Shown piece after piece: positions 55,424 to 62,749 of a DNA stretch of 64,000 nucleotides (positions are counted from its first letter, which is position 1; every line of letters starts with the position of its first letter). The position numbers were made by a program, and so were the translations under genes. Source of the stretch: Citreimonas sp042096055 (GTDB lineage Bacteria; Pseudomonadota; Alphaproteobacteria; Rhodobacterales; Rhodobacteraceae); contig NZ_JBELMH010000007.1 in the NCBI RefSeq assembly GCF_042096055.1, positions 8,875 through 72,874 of the forward strand, read 5' to 3'. The notes beneath the pieces are model-generated. The model was not told the DNA's origin. It saw only the letters and a list, made by a program, of their open reading frames with translations, and ran no database searches.

Positions 55424-56069
55424 CAGGCCAGCTCCCCCGCCACCAGCCACGTGTTGCTGGCGATCTTCACCAGCGTGGCGAGGCCGGCCAGCGTGTAGCT
55501 CGATCCCGCCGTGACGCCCGACGACGCCGGCGTCAGGGTGACGCCCGACCCGGGCGCCAGCGTCTTGGTGCCCGAGGCCGCGCGCGAGACCGAGATCGTC
55601 GCGCCGATCGGCAGCGCGCAGGCGGACTCGGGCGCGATGGTGACGGTCTGGGGCGCAGCCTGGCTCAGCACGATCAGCCGGCCGAGGTCGCCGCGCACGG
55701 TGGTCGTGTCGCCGCTCGAGACCACGCGCAGGGGCTGAACCGCGGCGAGGTCCCGGTCGCGCCCCGTCGCGCCGATCGAGCGCGGCAGCTCGGTGCCCTC
55801 GAGGATCAGGATGTCGGTGACGGTGACCGGGTCCGTGTTCGGCCGCACGTTGATCTCGACGTATTCCGGCGTGCTGGCGTCGCCGGTCGAAAGGGTGCCC
55901 CGGAACGCGTAGATGTCCCGCGCGATCTGGACCATCTCGGAGGGCGTGCCGTCGGTCAGGCCCATCCGCGCCGTGAGCGTGCGGAACGCGCGCGGCCGGG
56001 TGATCCGGCACAGGACGGTGATCGTCGCGCCGGATGCGATGCCCGAGACGTAGACCCGGATCGTCTTGC
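55423..56069 (-). pseudogene. Phage tail protein fragment, 5'-truncated at a deletion junction
   Basis: About 215 codons remain of a larger tail or fibre protein. KTIRVYVSGIASGATITV is a carbohydrate-binding-like strand block, and YVEINVRPNTDPVTVTDILI and VTIAPESACALPIGATISV follow. The frame stays open upstream to 56394, but those codons are an out-of-frame reading of the virion-morphogenesis gene. The native N-terminus is therefore missing, apparently removed by the deletion at 56059-56089. The stop overlaps the start of the beta-helix gene, a normal tail-gene coupling. Confidence 0.65.
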
Positions 56070-56345
56070 CTCGTAGGCGATCGTCTTGCGCATCGTGTCG
56101 GTCAGACGCAGCGTTCCGATTCCGCTGACCGGCGGATTGCGCCGGGCGTAGGCGTCCAAGGTGGCCTGGCTGCGCGGCGCCCAGGGCGTGCCGTCGGGCG
56201 CAGTACCGGTGAGGAAGTTCTGGTCGGTCCGTGCCAGCATCTCCTCGCCGATGTCTTGCATCAGCGGAGTGAGATCGTCCATCTCGGCCGCCGCACGGGC
56301 CAGCGCGGCGATGATCGGATCGGTGTTCGCCTCGATGCGGATCAA
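55956..56345 (-). pseudogene. Mu gpG-like virion morphogenesis protein, 3'-truncated
   Basis: The first ~88 codons match phage virion-morphogenesis (tail completion, Mu gpG-type) proteins: MIRIEANTDPIIAALARAA, LTPLMQDIGEEMLARTDQNF and a TLRLTDTMRKTIAYEA segment. From about 56079 down the frame reads nonsense to 55956, because the gene has been joined to a tail-fibre fragment. Full-length relatives are about 150 residues. The start is TTG at 56345, sharing TTGA with the stop of the 70-residue gene, so the head-side junction is still natural. Confidence 0.75.
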
Positions 56346-56554
56346 GTGAAGTCCAGGTCGCCTGCGCCGACGCCTCGGAAGCCGGCCGCTTCACGCGCGG
56401 TGAAGAGCGCCTCTTCCAGGTCGCGACGCATCATTTCACGCTCGCCTTCCGGCACGGCTTCGAGGATCGCCTCGAGCTGCTGCTCGGCGTCTTCCGGCAA
56501 CGGGTCCGCGGCAAGCAGAGCATCGACGCGGGCGATGATCTCATCGCGAGGCAT
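56342..56554 (-). CDS. Small acidic phage protein
   Basis: This is a 70-residue, glutamate-rich, helical protein (MPRDEIIARVDALLAADPLP, then EAILEAVPEGEREMMRRDLE). It overlaps the upstream head-protein gene by 14 bases and the virion-morphogenesis gene by four bases (TTGA), so it belongs to the phage head block. I do not recognise the family. ATG 56554 is chosen; the longer open frame is a shadow. Confidence 0.65.
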   Translation of the reverse strand: MPRDEIIARVDALLAADPLPEDAEQQLEAILEAVPEGEREMMRRDLEEALFTAREAAGFRGVGAGDLDFT

Positions 56555-57374
56555 TGAAGCGATCCTTTCGCTTGAAGAGCGCCAGCAGCTCCGGCTTGAT
56601 CCGCCAGTGGTGCTCTTCACCCAACATATACAGCACGAAGCTCTCTGCGACAAACTCGTTGCGATTCTTCGAGCCATATTCGCTCACGGCGTATTGCCAG
56701 CCGGAGTTCCAGCCGCGGACGGCCTCGTCGAAGGCGGCGCGGTCGTTGAAGTCCAGGCGGTGCCCGCTTTCGTGGATCGCGACCGAGCGCGGATAGTCCG
56801 GACCGGCTTCCACGACGGTCCATTTGTACTCGACCCGCCCGGCGATCTCCTTCGCGGGCCCGTCGGGCAGACGCGAGACCCGCGATCCGTGCGCAGCCTG
56901 CCGGGAAGTCGCCGTGCGCGCGGACGCTTCGGCCGACATCCACGGCTCGGTCGAGAGCCCCACCTTGTTCCAGCCCATCGCGTTGAAGTGCGGCGAGTAC
57001 CAAGCCGCCGCGTTGCGCGGGTGCTTGATCCTTCCGCCTGTGCGTTTCGCGATCGTGAACCCCGAGCCGACCGCCTGCATGGGCTTCATTTCGAACCGGC
57101 TTTCAATCTCGGCCAGGATCCGGATCACGTCGTTGACCGCGCCGAGCTCTGACCCGCGGGGGAAGTCGACCGGTTGCGCCGAGATCCCCAGCTCGGTGAG
57201 GATCTTCGGCGCGTCGCTCAGCTTGCGCGCTTGCGGCACGTCTGGCGGCGGCGGTGGTGCGGGCGGTACCGTCGCGGACTCGAGCGCTGCGCCGAGCGAA
57301 GGCGGCAGCTTGCCCGCCTTCTCGGCGACGATGCGCTGGATGTCCTCGGCCAGGGCCCTCGCCGCGGCCGGCCT
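56541..57374 (-). pseudogene. Phage head morphogenesis protein C-terminal fragment with zincin-like domain, 5'-truncated
   Basis: About 277 codons remain. The segment opens with AAARALAEDIQRIVAEKAGK, then a proline hinge (PPAPPPPPDVP), an LSDAPKILTELG block and a C-terminal domain with the HExxH motif AIHESGHRLDF and a later glutamate in NEFVAESFVLYML, as in metallopeptidases. C-terminal peptidase-like domains occur on Mu gp30/F-type minor head proteins. The native N-terminus is gone: upstream in frame only a shadow of the ParB gene is found, so the junction lies near 57367-57374. Confidence 0.6.
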
Positions 57375-58077
57375 TGAATGCCTTGCGCGCTGTGGCCGCA
57401 TTCTTGGCGGTGCCGGTGGCGAGCGCCTCGACCACCGCGTAGCGCTCGGGCGGGTTGTTGATCTTCGAGATCTGCATGAGGTCAGACAGCGACACCGGCT
57501 TCGGAGCGTTGCGCAGACGGTGTGCATGGCCCTGCACAGCTTTTCCGGCCATCACCAGCCGGCGTACATGCTTCTCGCTGCAGCCCATCTTCTCGGCGGC
57601 CGAGGCGGCAAAGGATGCGACGGACATCATGTCCGTCGCATTCCAGCGCTTGGCTGCCAGCACAGCACCGGCGCTCGCCCGCGTCTCCGGATGGGCCTTC
57701 TCGTAGACTTCTTTCCGGGCAGCCAGAAACACCGCCGTGTCCAGCGCCGTCAATTCCGCGCCGGCGAGGTTGTCGTCGATCTCCATCAGGCGCGCGAAGT
57801 CGTCGTTGCACCGCCAGGCGACCACGCCGACACGCTCCAGTTCGGCGTGGCCTTCGTCTCGCAGCTCCCGCTGCGCCACCAATCGGTGCCCGCCCGCGAT
57901 CAGGCGCGTCTTGCCGCCCTTGAGCCTGCGAACGTGGATCTTGTCCTTGATCACGCCAAGCTCGGCATAGCTCGCCTTGATCGCCTCGACGCCGGCCCGG
58001 CCGACTGGGCGCAGACGGTCACCGATTTCGATCTCGTCGATCGGCAGATCGGTGATGGATTGGATGATCTCAGCCAT
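57367..58077 (-). pseudogene. ParB-like nuclease-domain phage protein, 3'-truncated
   Basis: About 237 codons encode a ParB/Srx-type N-terminal domain: IEIGDRLRPVGRAGVEAIKA, then TRLIAGGHRLVAQRELRDEG with the conserved GGHR, and a helix-turn-helix-like part with AASAAEKMGCSEKHVRRLVM. Proteins of this sort sit in the early region of Mu-like phages of Rhodobacterales. After KAFKAG (57367) the frame runs on to 57103 only as a wrong-frame reading of the head-protein fragment. The start overlaps the upstream small gene by eight bases. Confidence 0.7.
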
Positions 58078-58261
58078 TCCCGCGCCCCTCTTGGTCGGAG
58101 TCCGCCAGCAGGCGGGCGAGGTCGCTCCACGCGGGGTGGACGCCGCTCGCGGGGTCGAAGACGAGTGCGTCTTTGATCGTCGGCAGGACGGGCCTGCGCA
58201 TCATCTCCTCGATCACGGCACGCGGCGTGTAGTGTTCGGGTAGAGGGGGAATATTAGCCAT
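58070..58261 (-). CDS. Small phage early protein
   Basis: This is a 63-residue protein of unknown function. The sequence (YTPRAVIEEMMRRPVLPTIK and then WSDLARLLADSDQEGRG) is soluble and helical. Both ends overlap neighbours by eight bases, giving a compact phage operon: wHTH gene, this gene, ParB gene. ATG 58261 shares bases with the upstream TAA. Confidence 0.65.
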   Translation of the reverse strand: MANIPPLPEHYTPRAVIEEMMRRPVLPTIKDALVFDPASGVHPAWSDLARLLADSDQEGRGNG

Positions 58262-58493
58262 TCTTCCGTGGCCCTTTCGTCATGCGGTAGTACCAGCGCG
58301 GCTCGCCGTTCGGTCCGTCGTGCCGCTTGCTGCAGGCGATCTCGGCGCCGAGGCAGCGGAGTTCGGAGACGCAGGCAGAGACGGCGGCGACCTTGCAGCG
58401 CTCCATGATTTCGAGCGTCGAGTGCTCGCGTTTTTCCGACAGGACCTTCGCGACGCGAGCCAACCGTGCGGATTTGACGGATGCGTGGTTCAT
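58254..58493 (-). CDS. Winged-helix DNA-binding protein (Mu-like phage early gene)
   Basis: This is a 79-residue, basic protein. REHSTLEIMERCKVAAVSAC followed by VSELRCLGAEI is a helix-turn-helix with recognition helix, and WYYRMTKGP is the wing strand. Phage proteins of this type (a helix-turn-helix before a WYYRL-like end) are common in the early regions of transposable phages and may regulate transcription. It heads the minus-strand trio with the 63-residue and ParB genes. ATG 58493. Confidence 0.7.
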   Translation of the reverse strand: MNHASVKSARLARVAKVLSEKREHSTLEIMERCKVAAVSACVSELRCLGAEIACSKRHDGPNGEPRWYYRMTKGPRKNG

Positions 58494-58643
58494 GCCGCGA
58501 TCCTCGCAACTGGCGGCTGCCACATATTGTGGTCCGCTAGGTCGAATCGTGCAGGCATGGTAGGTTTGTGGCGCTGTCGGGTGTTCCCGCACCCGACAGC
58601 GCCTCTCATGCCCTCGTGGCGACAACACAAGGACACGATCTCG

Positions 58644-58829
58644 ATGACCGAGAAGAATACGGAAGTATTGACCACGATGGTGGCGCGCCCCGACCCGAAC
58701 TGGTCGATAAACACTGCCGGCCCGCGGCAGCCGAGTGCACCGGCAGCAGTGCACGACAGGCCGAGCCCCGGGACCCACGTCGGCCCCAGGCAGCCCACGC
58801 CGCCTGCGCCGCCGCCCGTAAAGAAATAG
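58644..58829 (+). CDS. Small proline-rich protein of unknown function
   Basis: This is a 61-residue protein (MTEKNTEVLTTMVARPDPNW, ending in a proline-rich TPPAPPPVKK tail). AAGGA at 58630-58634 precedes ATG 58644 by nine bases, and its stop sits in the ribosome site of the next gene, suggesting coupling. I do not recognise it, and it could be a spurious frame. Confidence 0.45.
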   Translation: MTEKNTEVLTTMVARPDPNWSINTAGPRQPSAPAAVHDRPSPGTHVGPRQPTPPAPPPVKK

Positions 58830-58834
58830 AGGAA

Positions 58835-59419
58835 CGAATGCAGAAGAACCCCGAGGTCGTCCGCTTTAACATCCTGCGAAACGCGCTCTACCACTCGGCT
58901 CGGCGCCGCTCGCTTGAACGGATGAATAGGGGGTTCAACTTTCTCGTGGTTGTGCTGGGGACGGCAGCGTTTGGCGACCTTACGGTAGGCCTCGGTATCA
59001 GCGCCGGCTGGATCGGCGCGGCCGTTGCTGTGATCGGTGCGCTTCAGCTGGTCTTCGATTTCGGCCGGCAGGCGCGGGATCACCAAGCACTTCAGAAAGC
59101 CTACTTCGAATTGCTGGCAGACGTGGAAGCTAAGCTCGAGCCCGGTCCCGAAGACGCCGCCAACTGGCAAGCAAAGATGATGCGGATCACGGCGGACGAG
59201 CCGCCTGTGTACAAGGCGATCGACGCAAAGGCCTACAACGACGCGATCGATGCCGTGGACTGGGATCAGGAGGAACGCTTGCACGTCCCGCTCTGGGACC
59301 GCCTCCTGGCTTCGATATGGGCCCTCGACGGAAGACAGTACGAAAAGATCCGTGAAATTAATGCGAGACGCGAAGCAAAGCACGCTGCGCGCGAGGCCAA
59401 GCGGGCGGGTAAAGGCTAG
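58835..59419 (+). CDS. SLATT-like two-helix membrane protein
   Basis: This is a 194-residue protein with two adjacent helices (about 38-53, FNFLVVVLGTAAFG, and 58-76, GWIGAAVAVIGALQLVF) after a basic N-terminus. A helical cytoplasmic part follows with RDHQALQKAYFELLADVE and ITADEPPVYKAIDAKAYND. The helix pair plus the ADEPPVY-type segment resembles SLATT domains, pore-type effectors often tied to nucleotide-signalling defence; the match is by eye. GAGGA precedes ATG 58835. It is encoded opposite to the phage early genes, like an accessory gene. Confidence 0.55.
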   Translation, partial: RMQKNPEVVRFNILRNALYHSARRRSLERMNRGFNFLVVVLGTAAFGDLTVGLGISAGWIGAAVAVIGALQLVFDFGRQARDHQALQKAYFELLADVEAKLEPGPEDAANWQAKMMRITADEPPVYKAIDAKAYNDAIDAVDWDQEERLHVPLWDRLLASIWALDGRQYEKIREINARREAKHAAREAKRAGKG

Positions 59420-59427
59420 CGATAACG

Positions 59428-59694
59428 TCACAGGTTCACCCGGGATATCCAGTCGGAGGACGCCGCCCGCGTTCGGCAGCCGGGACACATGCGGTTGTGC
59501 TTACCTTCCGACCGGAAGAGGGCGGTGCAGGTAATGCAGGGACGTGTCTTGCTGGCCGCGCGGCGCGCCAAGCGCTGCTTGCGATCCTCCGCCTCCTCGT
59601 GCCGTACGAAAGTCGGCGTGACTTGGTTGGCGCCGCGGAAGACTGCCCAGTACTGGCCCACCTTGCCGACGCGGAATTCGCTTTGAACGTCCAT
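59428..59694 (-). CDS. Zinc-ribbon phage protein
   Basis: This is an 88-residue protein with a C-terminal treble-clef-like zinc motif: CITCTALFRSEGKHNRMCPG, that is C-x2-C-x13-C-x2-C ending MCPGC. The N-terminus (VGQYWAVFRGANQVTPTF) is beta-rich. Small proteins with this CxxC...H-N-R-MC layout are common in Mu-like phages of Rhodobacterales; the function is unknown. ATG 59694 is chosen because the longer frame has no support. It is convergent with the SLATT-like gene (eight-base gap). Confidence 0.7.
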   Translation of the reverse strand: MDVQSEFRVGKVGQYWAVFRGANQVTPTFVRHEEAEDRKQRLARRAASKTRPCITCTALFRSEGKHNRMCPGCRTRAASSDWISRVNL

Positions 59695-59705
59695 GGAAGA
59701 CTCCT

Positions 59706-60041
59706 TCAACGGCCGAGGAACAGCGGCAGCAGGACGGTGGCGCCCGTGGCAATGATCAGGATGCTGATCCCGCCCAGCGTGTCGCCGAAGAGGCTGTCCG
59801 AGACGCGGCGCTCGATCTCGCGGAACCTGTCCCAGGCCGCGCGCAGGGAGGAGGTCGCGCGCGGCCCGGGTTCCCCCGTTGCCTCTCCGGGGGCACGGGT
59901 ACGCCCGGTCTGCTCGTCGACCTGGTCGGGCCATCCCGTGTATTCGTGATGCGCTGTGCGCGAGGCCGTCAGCTGGTCGGCTTGGTCGGCGATTTGCCGG
60001 GCAGCGACGCGAAGTGCGATGTGGCACTCCGGATTGCCCAC
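59706..60041 (-). CDS. Phage-type protein with one C-terminal membrane helix (probably 5'-truncated)
   Basis: About 111 codons from GTG 60041 end in a single helix (GGISILIIATGATVLLPLFLG) after a charged stretch (WDRFREIERRVSDSLF). Recognisable coding-like sequence (LSDHERIALGVGLIQ) continues upstream of this GTG, but I see no start codon with a ribosome site, so the N-terminus may be lost. The remaining 60042-60313 holds no supportable gene. The function is unknown; its position is next to the zinc-ribbon gene. Confidence 0.5.
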   Translation of the reverse strand: MGNPECHIALRVAARQIADQADQLTASRTAHHEYTGWPDQVDEQTGRTRAPGEATGEPGPRATSSLRAAWDRFREIERRVSDSLFGDTLGGISILIIATGATVLLPLFLGR

Positions 60042-60313
60042 CGTCTGGATCAGGCCGACTCCGAGCGCGATCCGCTCGTGGTCGGAAAGGCCTTCGCCGC
60101 CGCCTCGAGACGGTTTTGTCTTGGCGAAATGTTGGCGCGGCCGAGGTCTGGGGCGAGATCCGCGAGTGGCTGGACGAGCACCAGGCCGAGGCGCCGGAGC
60201 AGCTGCCGGCAGATCCACAGCGGCCGCCGGTGTGCGACGGACACTAGCTTTCCACTTGCTAGGCGGCTCCGGCTTTTGGCGTAATCGATCCGGCAAAGCG
60301 GACGAGGTGGAAC

Positions 60314-60826
60314 ATGCGATACACCCCAGAATACATGGCACTCATGGAGCGGGAATCTCCTCACCTTGTGGAGCACTTGCGTTATCTTGAGGTTTTGTCT
60401 GAAGAAAGCGACAGGGGCGTCGTATTGGTAACCGCTTCGATGCTTGAAGATGTCCTCGAAAGGCTGCTTCTCGCGAGGCTTGTCGAAGGGCGAGAGGCGG
60501 AGAAACTTCTTACCGGGTTTGGCGCGCCGTTAGGCACCTTTTCAGCCAAGATCGCGGCGGCTCGTGCGGTCGGTGTGATTTCGGAGCAATGGCGCAGAGA
60601 ACTCGACCTTCTCCGCGACATCAGAAACCGGCTAGCTCATGAAGTCACTGTCACCTTGGGAGATGGACCGATCCTCAACAAATGCAATGAGTTGTGCCTT
60701 TGTCTATCCGATCGTGCGACTGATGCTGCTGGCGCTCGTAAACGATACTGGATGTCCGCGACAGCGATCCTCATCGATTCTCTTCATGCGTTACACGAAG
60801 GCAAAATCACCCGCATCGATGGCTAG
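60314..60826 (+). CDS. MltR-like / DUF4145-type protein
   Basis: This is a 170-residue helical protein. SDRGVVLVTASMLEDVLERL, FGAPLGTFSAKIAAARAVGV and LDLLRDIRNRLAHE are the core blocks of the MltR (mannitol operon repressor) family and related HEPN-like sequences. The RNRLAH motif resembles the R-x4-6-H of HEPN domains. The role in mobile DNA is unknown; HEPN-type nucleases are found in defence and toxin systems, but a nuclease is not shown. The gene is AT-richer than the core genes. GAGGTGG precedes ATG 60314. Confidence 0.65.
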   Translation: MRYTPEYMALMERESPHLVEHLRYLEVLSEESDRGVVLVTASMLEDVLERLLLARLVEGREAEKLLTGFGAPLGTFSAKIAAARAVGVISEQWRRELDLLRDIRNRLAHEVTVTLGDGPILNKCNELCLCLSDRATDAAGARKRYWMSATAILIDSLHALHEGKITRIDG

Positions 60827-60919
60827 GCAGCACGGGGCGGCTACCGGAGGAGCAGCAGCAAGCGGCAGAGCGGGGTGTGCATCGAAGGTTGGCTGTGAGA
60901 CTGTTTAGGAGACGCTGGT

Positions 60920-61702
60920 ATGGTTGAAGTTCGTTGGCGCAACGGGTTTGCGGTCGGTCTGACCGCCGGTATCTGTTCAATTCTGATCATCAACATCTGG
61001 GGCGGAGCGATCTACGAGATTGCAACGTGTGTTTCGCAAGGCGCCTGCCAAGGCAGCCCGGCTCAAAACGATAGCGGAGACGAGCCAGAGTGGTGGCGTT
61101 GGATCAGGCGTTTGGTGTCCGCGGAAGATTCGCTTGCACAATGGAGCATGGCGCTCCTGTCCCTGGCTGCGGTGGTATTGCTGTGGCTCACTTTACGAGC
61201 CTCCAGAGACACTCTTAGCGCCACACAGAAAATGGCCGTTGACGCTAGGGAGATTGGGGAGGCTCAAGTAAGAGCATATCTGACCATAGAGGATGCCGCG
61301 GTCACCCCCAGCTTTCGTCAGAACGGGGCTCTGGTCGACTGGCATGTTGAGGTCTCCATTCGTAACACTGGTCACTCTCCGGCTCGGAACCTGTACATCA
61401 GTGTGAAGAACGTTACCGGAGAGCCGAGCGCGACAAGTCTGTGCCCAAACCTCGCTTCCGGGGCAGAGGAGAGAGCCTTCGTCTTCCTAACTTTCGCAGC
61501 TCAAGACCTGCAGTTTCACTCCGATTTGGAAGACCAAGTTCTTATCGTCCTCGATGTCACGGTTTCTTTTAAAGACGTATTTTGTACAGGTGACGAAACT
61601 CGCACCGAGGCCACGAAATTCGTGGGATACGCTAAGCTTTTGCAAGCTGAAACCAGCAAATTGGCCGACGTGTCCGGCATGGTTGGCCTTTTTCCGGAGT
61701 AG
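60920..61702 (+). CDS. Two-helix membrane protein of unknown function
   Basis: This is a 260-residue protein with an N-terminal helix (about 10-30) and a second (about 75-93, WSMALLSLAAVVLLWLTLRA). A cytoplasmic helix (SATQKMAVDAREIGEAQVRA) and a C-terminal beta-rich domain follow. Proteins with this order (TM, TM, REIGEAQVRAYL helix, then beta domain) recur in phage and island DNA without known function. AGGAGA lies seven bases before ATG 60920. The codon use is less GC-rich than in flanking core genes, a sign of transfer. Confidence 0.65.
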   Translation: MVEVRWRNGFAVGLTAGICSILIINIWGGAIYEIATCVSQGACQGSPAQNDSGDEPEWWRWIRRLVSAEDSLAQWSMALLSLAAVVLLWLTLRASRDTLSATQKMAVDAREIGEAQVRAYLTIEDAAVTPSFRQNGALVDWHVEVSIRNTGHSPARNLYISVKNVTGEPSATSLCPNLASGAEERAFVFLTFAAQDLQFHSDLEDQVLIVLDVTVSFKDVFCTGDETRTEATKFVGYAKLLQAETSKLADVSGMVGLFPE

Positions 61703-61977
61703 TGCATGCTGTTGGCGTGGAGCTTTTGGCGCGGCCACGGCTTGCCGCAGTCAAGGCGCCGGAGCGCTCGCCGTCCGAACTGCAGCGGCCGCCGATGCGG
61801 GCGGGGCACAACGGCAGAGACAGTTGCATCTAAGAGCTTTCACCAGTCAGTTCTCTCTTTGTGCCCAGGCTCTGCTGGTTTACTCTGGCGTGAAAACGCC
61901 GGGCCGCGCCACTTGTTGGCCTCGTCCCTCCGTGGGGCAAGGGCTAGCTAGGCTCAGATCGAGACCGAGGCAGAAAC

Positions 61978-62739
61978 ATGGCACAGAAATCTGAGATTGA
62001 GTGGACAGACGCGACCTGGAACCCTGTTACCGGGTGCACCAAGGTCGGACCGGGCTGCGACAATTGCTACGCCGAACGCTTCGCCGAGCGCTGGCGTGGC
62101 ATCGAAGGACACCCTTACTCGCAAGGCTTTGACCTGCGGCTCTGGCCCGATCGCCTTGAGCAGCCGGCGAAATGGAAGCGGCCACGGATGATCTTCGTTA
62201 ACTCCATGAGTGACCTCTTTCATAAGGACGTAGATCGCCGCTTCATCGACCGGGTATTCGACACCATGGAACGCGCTGATTGGCACGTCTACCAAGTGCT
62301 CACAAAGCGCAGCTCTCTTATGCGCAACTATGTTGCCCAGCGCTACGCCGACCGGCCGGTGCCGAAGCACATCTGGTTAGGCGTTTCAGTAGAGGACGCC
62401 GCGCACAAGGGGCGCATCCGCCACTTGCAGGACATCAACTCGCAAGCTCGCTTTATCTCCTTTGAGCCGTTGTTGGGGTCGATTGGCGAAGTCAATCTCA
62501 CTGGAATCGCGTGGGCCATCGTAGGCGGTGAGAGCGGACCGCGAGCACGCCCCATGCACCCAGAGTGGGCCACTGAGATCCGCGACATCTGCCACCGCGA
62601 TGCGGTCGCGTTCTTCTTCAAGCAGTGGGGTGGTGCTCGACCGAAGTCTGGCGGCCGCCTTCTTGACGGAGAGGAATGGAACGGCTTCCCTTGGAGCATT
62701 GTGCCAAAGGCTATCCTTGACCACCTGAGAGCAGCGTAG
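61978..62739 (+). CDS. DUF5131 / phage Gp37-Gp68-like three-Cys-motif protein
   Basis: This is a 253-residue protein of the DUF5131 family. The N-terminus holds the cysteine motif GCTKVGPGCDNCYAERFAER (C-x7-C-x2-C). Later blocks are MIFVNSMSDLFH, a WHVYQVLTKRS segment, WLGVSVEDAAH, VGGESGPRARPMH and FFFKQWGG. The cluster of three Cys and barrel-like blocks suggests an Fe-S, radical-SAM-type TIM barrel, which is inference. NCBI models name the adjacent partner as the three-Cys-motif partner TcmP, and that gene starts 10 bases downstream. The family is frequent in phages and islands; its chemistry is undescribed. Confidence 0.88.
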   Translation: MAQKSEIEWTDATWNPVTGCTKVGPGCDNCYAERFAERWRGIEGHPYSQGFDLRLWPDRLEQPAKWKRPRMIFVNSMSDLFHKDVDRRFIDRVFDTMERADWHVYQVLTKRSSLMRNYVAQRYADRPVPKHIWLGVSVEDAAHKGRIRHLQDINSQARFISFEPLLGSIGEVNLTGIAWAIVGGESGPRARPMHPEWATEIRDICHRDAVAFFFKQWGGARPKSGGRLLDGEEWNGFPWSIVPKAILDHLRAA

Positions 62740-62749
62740 AAGAGGCCCG

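Noticed and set aside
57103..58077. Full-length 324-residue ParB-like protein
   Set aside because: After about residue 237 the translation becomes Arg/Gly-rich and out of frame with recognisable head-protein sequence, indicating a junction.
53558..58493. Gene transfer agent cluster
   Set aside because: The ParB-like, wHTH and gpG-like genes fit a transposable Mu-like phage, and none of the characteristic GTA terminase-portal-capsid run is present.
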